A stretch of 64,000 nt of DNA from positions 6,357,647 through 6,421,646 of the forward strand of contig JABAKD010000023.1 of NCBI GenBank assembly GCA_012845835.1, in the 5' to 3' direction. Each line of letters starts with the position of its first letter. Within the stretch, counting starts at the first letter, position 1. The position numbers and the translations under genes are program-made. Below, in pieces: positions 34,515 through 45,685 of the stretch. The stretch comes from Undaria pinnatifida (taxonomy: Eukaryota; Sar; Phaeophyceae; Laminariales; Alariaceae). The notes under the pieces were generated by a model. That model was not told the DNA's origin and did no database searches. It worked only from the letters and a program-made list of their open reading frames with translations.

Positions 34515-36255
34515 AATAAAATACCGGTACACTCCAACTCTGAGATCGAAGATTTTGTCGAAACTTATATTTGCAAGCCGTGTGTGATACTCCGATCGCG
34601 CGTATTACGGGTTGTGTGTTCTCATTTAGGATATAGGTCGGCGACCCCCCGAGGAACTACAGTGTAGCTATCAGGGTCAACAGGGTGATGTTAGTCAGTC
34701 TGTGCGCGGAAACTATAAAACCCGTTTCTGAGGTGTACAACATCTGACATCTGTGTCAGGAAATACACCCATTTATCAAGTGATTCTTTATATCGAAAAA
34801 CCGGTGAAGGGAGGGAACGGCTTTTCAGGACGTGGGGGCCTGGTTTTGATCAAAAGGGAGCAGGGGTGGGGGGGGCGGGGAGGGGTGGGGGGAGGAGTGG
34901 GGGGAGAGGGGAGCGAGGGGGGGGGGGGGGCAGGGGGGAAGGGAGGGGGGGGGGACCGGGAGGGGGGAGGGGGAGAGGTGGCGGGCGGGCCAACTCAATT
35001 TGTTCGTGCAAGCTATAAATCCTTCAAGAAGATGAATGTGACGGTTTTGGAAAGAATGCACCAGTTTATCATTTATATCCTGTGAGTCGTACAACCAGTG
35101 AGTAGAGGGCGGAGTGTTCAAGGGGGTGGGAGTTGGGTGGGGGGGTTGGGAGGTAGGGGGTGGGGGAAGGGGCGGGAGGCGAGTGAGGGGAAAGGTAGGG
35201 GGCGGGAGGGGGGGGGGGGGGGGGGCTTAATGTGTCACAGATGTAGGGGTTTGTTATACCTGTGGTGCTACGGCTAGGTGATCGTACGGGTGGTCGGAAA
35301 TCAGGGGGCGTTGGAGCGGGGGGGTGGGGGGGGAGGATAATAATGAAAACTACGTCATGGATGTTTAGAAAGATAATAAGGAGATATCCAGTGCGTAAAT
35401 GTGTTTATTACTCTGGCCGATTTCGGTTGTGAGTGGGGCGTATGGACAAACTTGGCGGGAAAAAAAAAAAGAACTGGGGGCGGGGGGGAGGAGAACGGAA
35501 ATGAGTTGGAACTACGGCATGGATGTCTAGGAAGATAATGAAATGATATCAACTGGCTGGTAGTGTTTCCTACTCTGGTAGATGTGGACTATAGGTGGGG
35601 CGTTTGAACAAGAGGGATAGGGGGAGGGGAGGGAAGTGTAGGGCGTTTAAACGAGAGGGATGGGGGCAGAGGGGGGCAGGGGCCTGGCGGGGCATTTCAA
35701 TATGTGCGCGCGGAAACTATAAATCCTTAAAGGGGAGAAACCTGACGATCGTAGTAAGCAGACACTCCTCTATATCATCTGCCTGGGAATGTTTACTGTT
35801 CTAGAAGGTTTGATGTTAGCTTCAGTCTGCAACCCATTGTTGAGGCGTAGAAAACAACGTGTTACCTCCTCATGAATTGTTATTGTACATGGACCGTAAG
35901 ATAGAATAATTCAATCGATACGTACAATCATGTAGATACCATAATTTTTTGACGTCGCTTATCATAAGAAAGATATGCGTATTGCCAAATACAACAGGCG
36001 AGGTGATGTGGTCATGCAATATCACCGCCATTGAGCACGAGAGGGGGAAATACGAATGATCAGTGTTTTGAAAGGAACTCTTGGTGTACACGCGCCTAAT
36101 TACGTTACTTCATTAGTCATACTTCGCTTGGCATAGGTTGGGAGGCGATCATGCAGACGGTATGTACGAAATACCCCATGTAATAAGTTGGTAGTGTGGT
36201 TTACCGCAATATAAACAAAGCTGCCTGTGCTTCCTTTTCAAATTGTTATTATAAA
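34515..36255 (-). mobile_element. AGB retroposon, copy 9 (A-G-B, B truncated)
   Basis: Module A from 34515 (GGTACACTCCAACTCTGAGA) is followed by an unusually long G module with G-dominated tracts at 34860-34990 and 35130-35230 (18 G at 35208-35225). Module B starts at about 35795 (TCTAGAAGGTTTGATG) and stops near CTTTTCAAATTGTTATTAT, next to copy 10. Confidence 0.75.
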
Positions 36256-36257
36256 CA

Positions 36258-37632
36258 TTAAAATACACTCCAGCTGTGAGATCGAAGATTTTGTCGAAAC
36301 TCATATTTGCAAGCTGTGTGTGATACTCTGATCGCGCGTGTTACGGGTTGTGTTTCCTCATTAAGGATATAGGTCGGCGACTCGCCTTGCAACTGAAGTG
36401 TAGCTATCAGGGTCAACAGGGTGATGTTAGGCAGTCTGTGCGCAGAAACTATAAAACTCGTTTCTGAGGTGGACAAAATCTGACAGCTTTGGAATGAAAT
36501 GCCTCAGTTTGTCAAGTGAATACTGTAAGTCGAGTAACCGGTGAAGGGAGGGCGGAGTTTTTGGGGACGTGGGGGCCTGATTTTGATCAAAAGGGCGACA
36601 GAAGGGGGCGGGGGGGGGGGGAGGGGACGGGTGGGACAGGTAAATTTGTGCGTGGAAACTATAAACCCTTCTTGTGGGGGAGGGGGGGGGGGGTGTGGCG
36701 GGGGGGACGGGGGCCGTGGGGGGAGGGCTTTAAGTCGAATAGATGTAGGGGTTGCTATACGCGTGGTGCTAGGTCTAGGCGATGGTGCGTGTGGTGGGGA
36801 AGGAGCGGACGTTGGGGGCGGGGGCGGGTGGGAATTTTCAGCAGCGGCATGGACGGCTCCAAAACGACAGCGAGGCGATGTCCAGGCCGAGGAAGTGTTT
36901 ATTACTCTGGCCGATTTCGATTTTAGCCGTGGCGTTTAAGCAAGAGAAAGCGAGGAAGTATAAAAAGAAGTAAAAAAAAAGGCGGGGGGGGGGAAGTGTT
37001 TTCAAGAGGTTTATGTCACATATAATATCATTGTCTCAAATGTACGATTTCACGCCCATGACTTTTACGGTGTAGGTGTGGGGCTTTGAAGTCGCCAAAT
37101 CTAAGACAGAGAGAGATACATCTTACAAATTCAGAAAGCGAGGTGGGCATGCGATGTCACCACTATTGAACGCGAGGGTGACTTTACTTTGTTAAGCATA
37201 TGCCACTGCGTTTGGTAGAGGTTGTCTGACGTGGGCATTCGATGTCACCACTGTTGAACGCGACGGTGACTATACGTCGTTAGGCATATGCTACTGCGTT
37301 TGGTATGGTAGAGGTTGTCAGGCGATCATGCAAGCGGATGGAGGCACGATATACCCTGCGTAATAGGTTGGTCGTGTGGTTTACCGCAGTGTTAACATAT
37401 CTGTCTGTACTTTTTCACATTCGTATTATGTAGTGTACGATTAAACGCCTTGTTTTCTCTCCATTGTCGTCGGAGATGTTGTGGTCCTGCAGATGTCGCC
37501 TCCATGTGTGGTGCTCTTGAAAGTGGTGCTCATTAAGCACTCCCTAGCGTGTTACAGATGATCGCTCAGTGGTGTTCATATCCTTTTCATCAAGCCAGGT
37601 AGTATATGCCAACGCAACCGCTTGCTTGAAAA
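36258..37632 (-). mobile_element. AGB retroposon, copy 10 (A-G-B, reaches the shared 5' end)
   Basis: TTAAAATACACTCCAGCTGT starts module A. The G module has tracts at 36606-36725 and TATACGCGTGGTGCTAGG. The B module from about 37000 ends AACGCAACCGCTTGCTTGAA, the same terminus as copies 7 and 11. Much of B is deleted. An 88-bp unit is duplicated inside B (37143 and 37231, GTGGGCAT). Confidence 0.75.
37143..37325. repeat. 88-bp tandem duplication inside AGB module B
   Basis: GTGGGCAT(G/T)CGATGTCACCAC is found at 37143 and 37231. Both units continue with TTGAACGCGA, GGTGACT, CATATGC.ACTGCGTTTGG and GTAGAGGTTGTC. The other copies carry one unit here. Confidence 0.8.
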
Positions 37633-37639
37633 TAACAAA

Positions 37640-38050
37640 GAATATTTGTCACACACCTGACACAAGGCAGACGCGGCCCGAAGATTGTTCAGTATACCGA
37701 CGGTCAGGAACAGGTTTTCGAGCATCGCACCTGATTTTACTACTGCTCCTCACTCCACCTAAGACACTACGGGCATGCGTTTGACACGGTTCGCTGACGC
37801 CCAAAATCAATTGCAAAGGAGGTGATGTGGTGGCCAAATGCCTTAATGATATACGCTGCTGCGATTACCCCGTCTCTTGTTTTGTTTGTTCTTGCGTTTT
37901 TGATGAACCTGTTATTTGGCAACGAGCAGTTTTGACGCATTTTTGGTTTGTGTAAAGACTTTATGTAGACTTTGTAATGTTTCTGACTCGTAGGGACCAC
38001 AATTAGGAACCCGGGGTATATGGGTTGCATCTTTTGACTGGGTTTCGTAT
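37640..38050. other. Unassigned sequence
   Basis: Spacer between AGB and AAC-tail elements; no gene or repeat recognised. Confidence 0.3.
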
Positions 38051-38400
38051 GTTGTTGTTGTTGTTGTTGTTCTCACATTAACTCGCATAATCAAGTCCGT
38101 GGTCACAGGACAGGCTCCAGTCACTCTGGAGCTGAGGAATACCCCAGGGAAAAACACACACGACCCACTGTGGTACACGCATATATCACAGCTGACGCAA
38201 TTCATGCCTCCACCAGAAACATATAAAAGTGAAATCGGGAGTCAGTCTACGATGTGCCAGGTCCAGGCCGGTGCATACGTCTCACTACTCACGCCTGGAG
38301 AAACCACATATATATTCTGATTGCCACCCAAGTAAGACTACCACGTATATATTACACGTAGTAACTATCACTACGCATACGCACGACAAGCATAAGTCAA
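38051..38400 (-). mobile_element. AAC-tail element, most complete copy
   Basis: (GTT)7 at 38051-38071 leads into CTCACATTAACTCGCATAAT, CCGTGGTCACAGGACAGGC, CACTCTGGAGCTGAGGAA, CACAGCTGACGCAATTCATG, AGTGAAATCGGGAGTCAGTC and CACGTATATATTACACGTAG. In minus sense it ends with an AAC repeat. The 5' end is uncertain and no pol III boxes are evident, so class (SINE or other retroposon) is inferred from the tail. Confidence 0.65.
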
Positions 38401-38402
38401 TT

Positions 38403-38590
38403 GGAGAAAAAGAAACAAAGAAAAGAAAAGAAGATAAAGGAAAGGAAAGAAAAGAGAAGAAAAACGAAACAAGACGAAAAAGGCAAGCAAAGAGAAGAAA
38501 AAGACAAGAAAAGCAAGAAAAGACAAGACAAGAAAGCAAGGAACGAAGAAGAGAAAAAAACAATGAAAAAGAAATAGGAAATGAAAAGTA
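38403..38590. repeat. Purine-rich low-complexity tract (AAAAG-type)
   Basis: About 190 bp almost entirely A and G with scattered C (AGAAAAG, GACAAGAAAAG). It encodes a spurious Lys/Glu-rich frame. It abuts the outer end of the AAC-tail element. Confidence 0.85.
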
Positions 38591-39236
38591 TGTGGACGTA
38601 TATGTGGTTTTAGTGTGTCTTGTGTCCGCGTGGTTGTTGCTACACGTGTATGTTTTAGTTGATGTTCTACACTTCGTTATCGTGTTGTTTCAGAGCGGTG
38701 TTTTCGAATACATATTGGTTGGCAGTGGTTGGGGGGGATGGGGGGGGGCTGTTGTGCATACCTGCACAACGTGTTTATGTACGCCGATAAAACTGCTTTA
38801 GGGGGCTAAAATCGGAGCTGCGAGGGACGTTTGGGAATTTCAATGTTCCCCCTTGCGGCTTTTGTCAAGTATGGTTAAATGCATATATATCCCTGAAGAT
38901 AAATATGCAATTACCAGTCTTCACAACTATGGGTTGTAGCGGTATCATAATACACTTGTTATACCGTTACTCTTCGTAGTTTGACAATGTGTGTTCATTA
39001 TTTTGCTACACGGTGTGAGTTGAATCAAAATACGGGGTGAGGCTTGGGTTGAAGCCTTAAATGGAAAACAAAAGGTGAAACTTTACAATAAAGCTTTTTT
39101 ATAGAGTAAGTCTGCTTATTGAGTACATTGATGTGGACGAAGTAGTAGGTGCTTGATCACTGCGATCGCTGGATCCCGGCATGTTCGCGGGTGACATGTG
39201 ATGAGCGGTGGGAGGTTTTAACGCGACATATACTAT
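38591..39236. other. Unassigned sequence
   Basis: No gene or repeat recognised. Confidence 0.3.
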
Positions 39237-41062
39237 GAAAATACACTCCAGCTGTGAAATCGAAGATTTTGTCGTAACTCATTTTTGCATGCTGTGTGTG
39301 ATACTCCGATCGCGCGTATTAAGGGTTGTGTGTCCTGATTAAGGATATAGGTCGGTCACTCCCCTTGCAACTACAGTGTAGCTATCAGGGTCAACAGGGT
39401 GATGTCAGTCAGTCTTTGCACGGAAACTATGACACTCATGCAAGGAAATGCATTACTATATTAAGTGAAACCTGCAAGTCGAACAAGAGGTGAGGGAAGG
39501 GCGAGGTTTTATGGACGTGAGGGCCCGGTTTTGATCAAGAGGGAGCGGAGGAGGGGAGGGGCCGGGGGCGGGTGGGGCAGTTCAATTTGTGCGTGGAAAC
39601 AAAAAATCCACTATACATCGTTTAAGAGGGCAAATCTGACGGTTGTGGAAAAAATGAACCCGTTCATCATGAAGGGGGGGGGAGGGGGCGAGACGGGTGG
39701 GGCAGCTCAATCTGTAGCTAGAAATCTAATGACGTGATATCAATGGCTTATTAGTGTTTATTACACATTGGCCTGTTTCAATTGTAAGTAGGGCGTTTGA
39801 ACGAACTGTGCGGGGAACAAAGGGGGGGGGGGGTGGGAGATGAGTTGGAGCTACGGCATGGATGGCTTGATAGATAATGAGATGATATCAGCTGGCTGGT
39901 AGTGTTTACTACTTTGGCAGATTTTGATTTCAGGTAGTAGTGCGTTTTAACAAGAGGGATCGGGGGGGGGGGGGGAGCCGGGGGGCGAGCATTTCAATAT
40001 GTGCGCGGAAACTATAAACCCTTGAAGGGGATGAATCTGACGGTTGCAGCAAGAAGACACCCCTTTTTATCCCCCGCCTGCGAATTTATATTTTTCTAGA
40101 AGGTTTGATGTCACATGTAGTATGCAACCCAGTTCTTGAGTGTAGTAAACAACGTGTTAAAAGCTTCATAATTTGTTGTTGTACATGGATCGGAAGATGG
40201 AATATTTCAATCGATAAGTATAATCATGTAGATACCATTATTTTCTGACGTCACTAATCATAAGGAGATGCATATTGCCAAATACAACAGGCGAGGTGAT
40301 GGTCATGCAATGTCACCGCCATTGAGAACGACAGGGAGAGATGCGAATCGTTATTGTTTTGAAAAAAACGCTTAGTGTACACGCGCTCAATTACGTTACT
40401 TCGTTAGTCATACTTCGCTTCGCATAGGTTGGGAGGCGATCATGCAGGCGGTATGTACGGAATACCTTACCTGGTACGTAATAAGTTGTTCGTGCGGTTT
40501 ACCGCAATTTTAGCATACCTCTCTGTATCTCCTCTTCATATTATTATTGTCTAACGTATACGATTCTACGCCTTTGATTTTTGCCGTGCCGATGTGGGGC
40601 TCTGAGGTCGCCAAATCCAAGACAGATATACATCTTAGAAAAGAACCAATCGAGGTTACGTGGGCATGCGATGTCACCACTATTAAACGCGAGGGTGACT
40701 TCACTTTGTTAGGCATATGCTACTTTGTTTATAGAGGTTGTCAGGCGATTATGCAAACGGCCGGAGTCACGAAATACCCTGCGTTATAGGTTGGTAGTGT
40801 GGTCTACGGCAGTGTTAACATAACTGTCTGTACTTCTTTTTCACATTGCTATTATCTAGTGTACGATTATACGCCCTGTTTTCTCCCCGCTGTCGTCGAA
40901 GACGTTGTGGTCCCTGTCGATGTCGCGTCCATGTCTGGTCAGTTCTTGTTATTGGTGCTCATGAAAACATGCCCTAGCGTGTAGTAGATGATCGCTGAGT
41001 GGTGTTCCTTCCCTTTATATCATGCCACGGGTAGTATATCAACGCAACCGCTTGCTTGAAAA
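39237..41062 (-). mobile_element. AGB retroposon, copy 11 (best full-length, about 1.83 kb)
   Basis: Module A is 39237-39430 and the G module 39430-40080, with G runs near 39822, 39960 and 39670. Module B is 40080-41062, ending CAACCGCTTGCTTGAAAACG. Module B is itself an imperfect direct repeat: AGGCGAT.ATGCA, then TAATAAGTTG or ATAGGTTGG, CGGTTTACCGCA or CGGCAGTG, and TTA.CATA..TCTGTA recur about 309 bp apart (40434 and 40743). No coding frame spans it. Confidence 0.8.
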
Positions 41063-41084
41063 CGAATAAAAAATTATACATATA

Positions 41085-41295
41085 AAACGGGTTTTATAGT
41101 TTCCGCGCACAGACTGACTAAAATCATCCTGCTGACCCTGATAGCTACACTGTAGTTGTAAGGGGAGTCGCCGACCTATATCCTTAATGAGGACACACAA
41201 CTCGTAATGCGCGCGATCGGAGTATCACACACAGCTTGCAAAGATGAGTTTCAACGAAATCTTCGATCTCACAGCTAGAGTGTATTTTAATTTTT
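41085..41295 (+). mobile_element. AGB retroposon, copy 12 (module A only)
   Basis: ACGGGTTTTATAGTTTCCGC, CAGACTGACTAAAATCATCC, GTCGCCGACCTATATCC and CGATCTCACAGCTAGAGTG: module A in plus sense ending in TTTTAATTTTTG. It faces copy 11, so that together they mimic an element with long inverted repeats. Confidence 0.75.
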
Positions 41296-41317
41296 GTAAT
41301 ATATATTTTATGTGCAC

Positions 41318-41500
41318 AAATTGACTTGCGGAAAACGCGAGAGCGTGAGGTAGCGACAGCACTCGATGAAGAATCGACGAGCAGTGGGATTGCTGAATAT
41401 CATGCGCAATAAAAATCGAAGGCAAGAACCGAGGGGGAAAACGGACGACACCTGCGACCACGGCATGTCCAGAAGCTGGAAAGCAGAAGTGTGTAAAAAG
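41318..41500 (+). mobile_element. tRNA-derived SINE, copy 3 (5'-truncated)
   Basis: GCGGAAAACGCGAGAGCGT, AGAATCGACGAGCAGTGGG, GGACGACACCTGCGACCACG and CCAGAAGCTGGAAAGCAG match the body and 3' end of copies 1 and 2. The tRNA-like head is absent. It lies directly beyond the 3' end of AGB copy 12. Confidence 0.7.
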
Positions 41501-41833
41501 AAATATATATACATAAATATATAAAAGTATATATGATGGTGTGACCCAAGCTGTAGACAACCTTTAGGGACCTAGGCCTTGTGGCTACCTGCAGTTAATC
41601 GAGCAACCATGCGTGGGCATTCGTAAAAATATCATAAAAGGTCATGGCTTGCAATCAACCAGAGGAATGCGATAAGCAGATCAAAAATAGAATATGACAA
41701 TTTGAAGGTCGTATGTTGGCCTACGTACCGTTTGCTGCTATGCAGGGTCTGGGTAGTTGGACCCAACCGAATGAAAGAACAGTCGACACAGCATTTCCGA
41801 ACATACATGATGGCCACATTATAGTGACGTACC
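41501..41833. other. Unassigned sequence
   Basis: TA-rich start, then unique-looking DNA up to the LINE junction. Confidence 0.3.
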
Positions 41834-42907
41834 TATGACGCAGGAATTGTTTCAAAGTCGGCGGAAGGCCTTGCTAAAATGATGACAGTCATTGTGACTG
41901 TCTTCGAAGCAGCAGGCCTCACGGTATCGGAAAAAAAGACAGAGACGATGCTGCTACGAACACCGGACCAGACATCCCTCGCCCCACCGCTCGCGATCGA
42001 AGCATCCGGCCAGAGGTATAAACAGACGACCCAGTTTTTATACCTAGGCGGCATTATCCACGAAAGCGCTGACCTCTCGCTCGAAATCGAACGACGGATC
42101 CGTCTCATGCGGGCATGCCTCAAACGGTTTGGCCCGGAATTGTATGATAGGACGACCGCCCCGCTTAGTCTGAAAGTCCGCATGCTGAAGGCCGAGGTCA
42201 TTGAGACCCTTCTGTACGGGTGTGTGACGTGGACCCTCAATGCGGACCACTTCGCCAAGCTCCGATCAGCCCACCACGAAGTCCTTTTGCGAGTCATTGG
42301 CTTCCAGCGCCGATTACGCACCGACCACACCACCCTCTCGTACGCGAAGGCCCTCAGGATGACACGATGCGAGAGCATCGAAACGACCATCCGTAAACGG
42401 CGGCTCTTCTTTGCCGGGGCCCTGGTGCGACAACACAAGGGGCGATTGCCCCGTCGGTTGATGTTCGGGACGATCGCTGGTGGGGAGAACCCGAAACCAG
42501 GCGGACAACTCAAGACTTGGCCTAGAGCCATAGCTGAGGACCTTAGGGTGTTCAAAGCCAACGAGGGATCAACGAAACACTCCCCCTTAGTTTTTGGAGT
42601 TGGGACCGCGCTGTGGCCCACTGCAGCAAAAAAGGCGGGCAAGTGGTACCGGGGGGTCCTCGAAGCAGCTGAACGGTTCTTGGGCAGGTGGCACGAGAAT
42701 GAGGCAAAGCTGAGTAGACAGCGCCGCGCATCCGCCGTGGGTGGTGTCGAAGGGAACGGGGGGAGGGGGGCCAGCAGGAGGGGTAGAAGGAACACCGCAC
42801 AAGGGTATGGGGGCAGGGGGGGGGACAGGAGGAGTAGAAGGGAAACCGCGGTAGATGAAAGTAGGAAGGAGACCGCAGACAGGGTAGCAAGGTACCAGGC
42901 CGACTAG
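41834..42907 (+). pseudogene. 5'-truncated LINE, C-terminal half of reverse transcriptase polyprotein
   Basis: An open frame of the non-LTR reverse transcriptase type begins at the very end of the palm: the retained text reads DAGIVSKSAEGLAK from about 41837, just past the catalytic YADD box. It runs to TAG at 42905, followed by a second TAG. From the Met at 41879, visible motifs are FLYLGG (residues 53-58), LLYGCVTW (111-118, thumb), a VIGFQRR box and RRRLFFAGALVRQ, then an Arg/Gly-rich tail. The endonuclease and most of the RT are missing, so it is dead on arrival. The frame is otherwise intact, suggesting a fairly recent insertion. Confidence 0.85.
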
Positions 42908-43315
42908 TAGGTGGAACCTTTCTATCTATGCCACTCGTACCGCCAACTGCTGCGGCTGCTCGGAATGTGATGTCTTGGTACTTTGATTTTTTCCGTGAAT
43001 TTATTTATTTTCTTTCTTTTTTTCTTTCCCCTTCTTATCCTTATGAAGGGAGTCTTGCATGGTGGGTAGGTGACGAGCCTGTTTTATTTGGCCCTCCCAG
43101 TCTTCCTTCTTTTACTTGTTTCCTTTTTTCCGGGGTATTTTTTTCCCTTTCTTTCCCCTTTGCATGTCCATTTTGGCTCATGCTCGGGGTATGTTTCTAT
43201 CTACCGAGCTTTGGCTCCCCTTTTAATTTATTTATTTATTTGTTTGTTTTGTCTTGGTTTCTTTCGTTGTTTCTCTTTTTTACAAGGTATTTTGGTTTAA
43301 TGAGAAGAACACAAA
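42908..43315 (+). mobile_element. LINE 3' untranslated region
   Basis: A T-rich sequence follows the double stop and is interrupted at about 43316 by a second LINE 3' fragment. It contains no frame of interest. Confidence 0.5.
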
Positions 43316-43775
43316 GGGGGGAGGGGGGGAAACAGGAGGAGTAGAAGGAAAGCCGTCCAAGGGAGTGGGGGCAGGGGGGGCAACAGGAGGAATAGAAGGG
43401 AGACCGCGGTGGACGAAGGCAGGAAGGAGATGGCAGACAGGGTAGCAAGGTACCAGGCCGACTAGTAGGTACGTAGCACTTTTCTTCTTTTTCTGGGGTA
43501 TTTTTTTCCCCTTTGTTCCCTCCTTGCGTGTCCAGGTCCAGGTTTTTGGCTCGTGTTCGGATTATCTTATCTTGGTTTTACTTCACTTTATTTTATTTTA
43601 TTTTATTATGTTTCTTTTCCGAGCTTTGGCTCTCCTTTCCGGTTGGGTTGTTTCTTCGATTTCCCCTTCATTTTGTTTGTTTCATTTTTGTTTTATTTTT
43701 ATCTTTGTTTTTATTTGTTTGATTCTTATTATTATTTTGTTTTTGTTTTTGTTTTTGTTTATTTCGTATTCTCTC
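43316..43775 (+). mobile_element. Second LINE 3'-end fragment with T-rich tail
   Basis: GGAGGAATAGAAGGGAGACC, GGACGAAGGCAGGAAGGAG and GGGTAGCAAGGTACCAGGCC-GACTAGTAGGT repeat the coding end at 42830-42912. It ends in (TTTTA)n and (TTTTTG)n text at 43590-43765, the probable LINE tail. It represents a second truncated insertion or a local duplication of the 3' end. Confidence 0.65.
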
Positions 43776-44129
43776 TACCAATGTATTTCTGTTGCTGACG
43801 TATGTATGTTGTGCCTGTCGTACCCAGTACTAGGGCATGACATTGCGTTGTCGAATGCATTACGATGCATTATCTCTGTGTCGTAGCTTGTGACCACAGA
43901 GCTGATCTTTCTAGGGTGAAGAATCAGTACGGACACTGGGTGTGCTGGATGTCGACGAGTAGAAGAACGGTTTAATGTGAAGAACACACACACACCTATC
44001 TATGTAGTAGAGACAGGAGGTATCTATGGAGCGGATACCCCCATTGAAAGCGTCGAGGTGTTACGAGTATCAAATCCACATGTCCCGTCTACGTTAAAAG
44101 CTACAGATTTCCCACTACGAGTCGTTCCA
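43776..44129. other. Unassigned sequence
   Basis: No gene recognised. Part of 43913-43960 resembles 4036-4108. Confidence 0.25.
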
Positions 44130-44225
44130 CGGAAGTCCCCCCAACTATCTTTCAACGAAACCGCCGGTTCCAAAACCAGCTCCCGGTCGTTTCTCCAGAA
44201 GCACGTCAATCCGACGTCATCGGTC
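44130..44225. mobile_element. Arm fragment of the CTCGACACGA family
   Basis: CCCCCCAACTATCTTTCAAC, GAAACCGCCGGTT, CCAGCTCCCGGTCGT and GACGTCATC parallel the right arm at 1680-1780 in the same orientation. Confidence 0.45.
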
Positions 44226-44276
44226 GACAGCCCATTTTGCACGCAAGGAATATGTGGACATTTTTCTATCAATAGA

Positions 44277-44530
<254 letters not shown>

Positions 44531-44919
44531 ACGTAGTATCCATCCTTGTTTTCGAGCACCCCTGAAACGTTTGTTGAAGGAAATCGCTGGATTCGCGGGG
44601 GGCTATCGAAGAATCAGTCCTTCACAACTAAAACCAATACAGCGTAGCCGAAAGACCGTCAGAAGTCTGTACCGGTAAGATCATTGCAGACTCCCAGAGC
44701 GCTCAGTGGCAAGAAAAGAGCAGCGACATAAGCGCGGCAGAAGACGCAGGTCCTGGAGAAGGAGACACTCGCCGCCGTCGTAGACATTTACGGCGAACCA
44801 CAGGCAGCATCGAATCGCAGGTGAGAACGAAGTGAGAAGTGATTTGATAGGCTGTACCCACCGGACCACTGTGCATGAGTGCTGTCGGCGGCACGTAGTA
44901 AGGCAACAGCGTAAGCAGC
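44531..44919. other. Unassigned sequence
   Basis: No gene recognised. TGTTGAAGGAAATCGCTGG with GCGGGGGGCTATCG (44573-44612) is a weak match to the CTCGACACGA family. Confidence 0.3.
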
Positions 44920-45350
44920 AGTATTGCAAAAGAGTAGTTGTTGTTGTTGTTGATGCAGAGTTCTGTGGTGCCGTGTAGTAGAGAGATGGAGACCTTCAAG
45001 CCCTCAATCGCAGCAGTTTTGAGTTACGTTGGCACGACAGACGAGCGGTGCTTGGATGCGAGAAACAGCGCAACCCAGGTACCGCAGTATTGCAATAAGA
45101 AGGAAGGCAGAGTTCTGGGTGATGTAGTCGAGACTCAACTTGCCCCACCAGTGTTGGGTTGGCACTGCTGCCCAAAAGCAGTGCTTGGACGCAAATAGGG
45201 TCGCAACCTCAATGCCGGGTACAGCAGTATTGCAATAGGAAGGAAGGCAGAGATCTGTGGAGTGCAGTCGATACGCAAAATGCTCCACCACTGTTTGGTT
45301 GGCACGGCAGCCGATTAGTGCTTGGATGCGAAGAGTAGTGTCGCGGGGGG
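44920..45350. repeat. Tandem repeat of 140-152 bp, about 2.8 units
   Basis: GCAGAG(T/A)TCTG starts units at 44955, 45107 and 45247. Each continues with TTGG.ACG or GGTTGGCAC, CGTGCTTGGA(T/C)GC, then CAGTATTGCAATA(A/G)GAAGGAAG. A fragment of the preceding unit (AGCAGTATTGCAAAAG) lies at 44917. The following C/G-rich patch is at 45345-45400. Confidence 0.8.
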
Positions 45351-45685
45351 ACGAGACGCCCCCCCCCGCCCCTTCCCCCGACCCCCCCCCTCGCTAGTGT
45401 GCATTGGAATTCTCCCTGACAATGCGCGTTGGATACTTTATCATTGGAGGTTCAAACTCCGGACTAGTTTAAAAGATTGAAACCACACTTATTTTCGTGA
45501 GGAAGACTCCGTAATTCTGTAACACACTGATAGCTTTACTTGGGCGATTGTACTTTGCAACTTACGAACGTGTACCTTAGCGCCATCATTAAGGCTCACC
45601 CGAACTTAAAATAGTTTCATGTCGATTTAAGGACGCGAACGCGACTACATCGCTTACAGCAGTTGGATTTGTGCTTCCCGAAAGA
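45351..45685. other. Unassigned sequence with C runs
   Basis: C-rich tracts at 45360-45392, otherwise no structure seen. Confidence 0.3.

Noticed and set aside
38229-38801. Lys/Glu-rich coiled-coil protein
   Set aside because: The charged part is the AAAAG-type low-complexity tract and the rest lies in the AAC-tail repeat.
39237-41295. A 2.06-kb DNA transposon with 200-bp terminal inverted repeats (module A at both ends)
   Set aside because: Other copies show module A at only one end, and elsewhere (31760-31898) an A module abuts B in a different orientation. The pair is better explained as a full AGB copy plus an independent A-only copy facing it.
42314-42795. Minus-strand frames of 64-320 codons at 41833-42890
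   Set aside because: They are shadows of the plus-strand LINE frame, which has the reverse transcriptase motifs.
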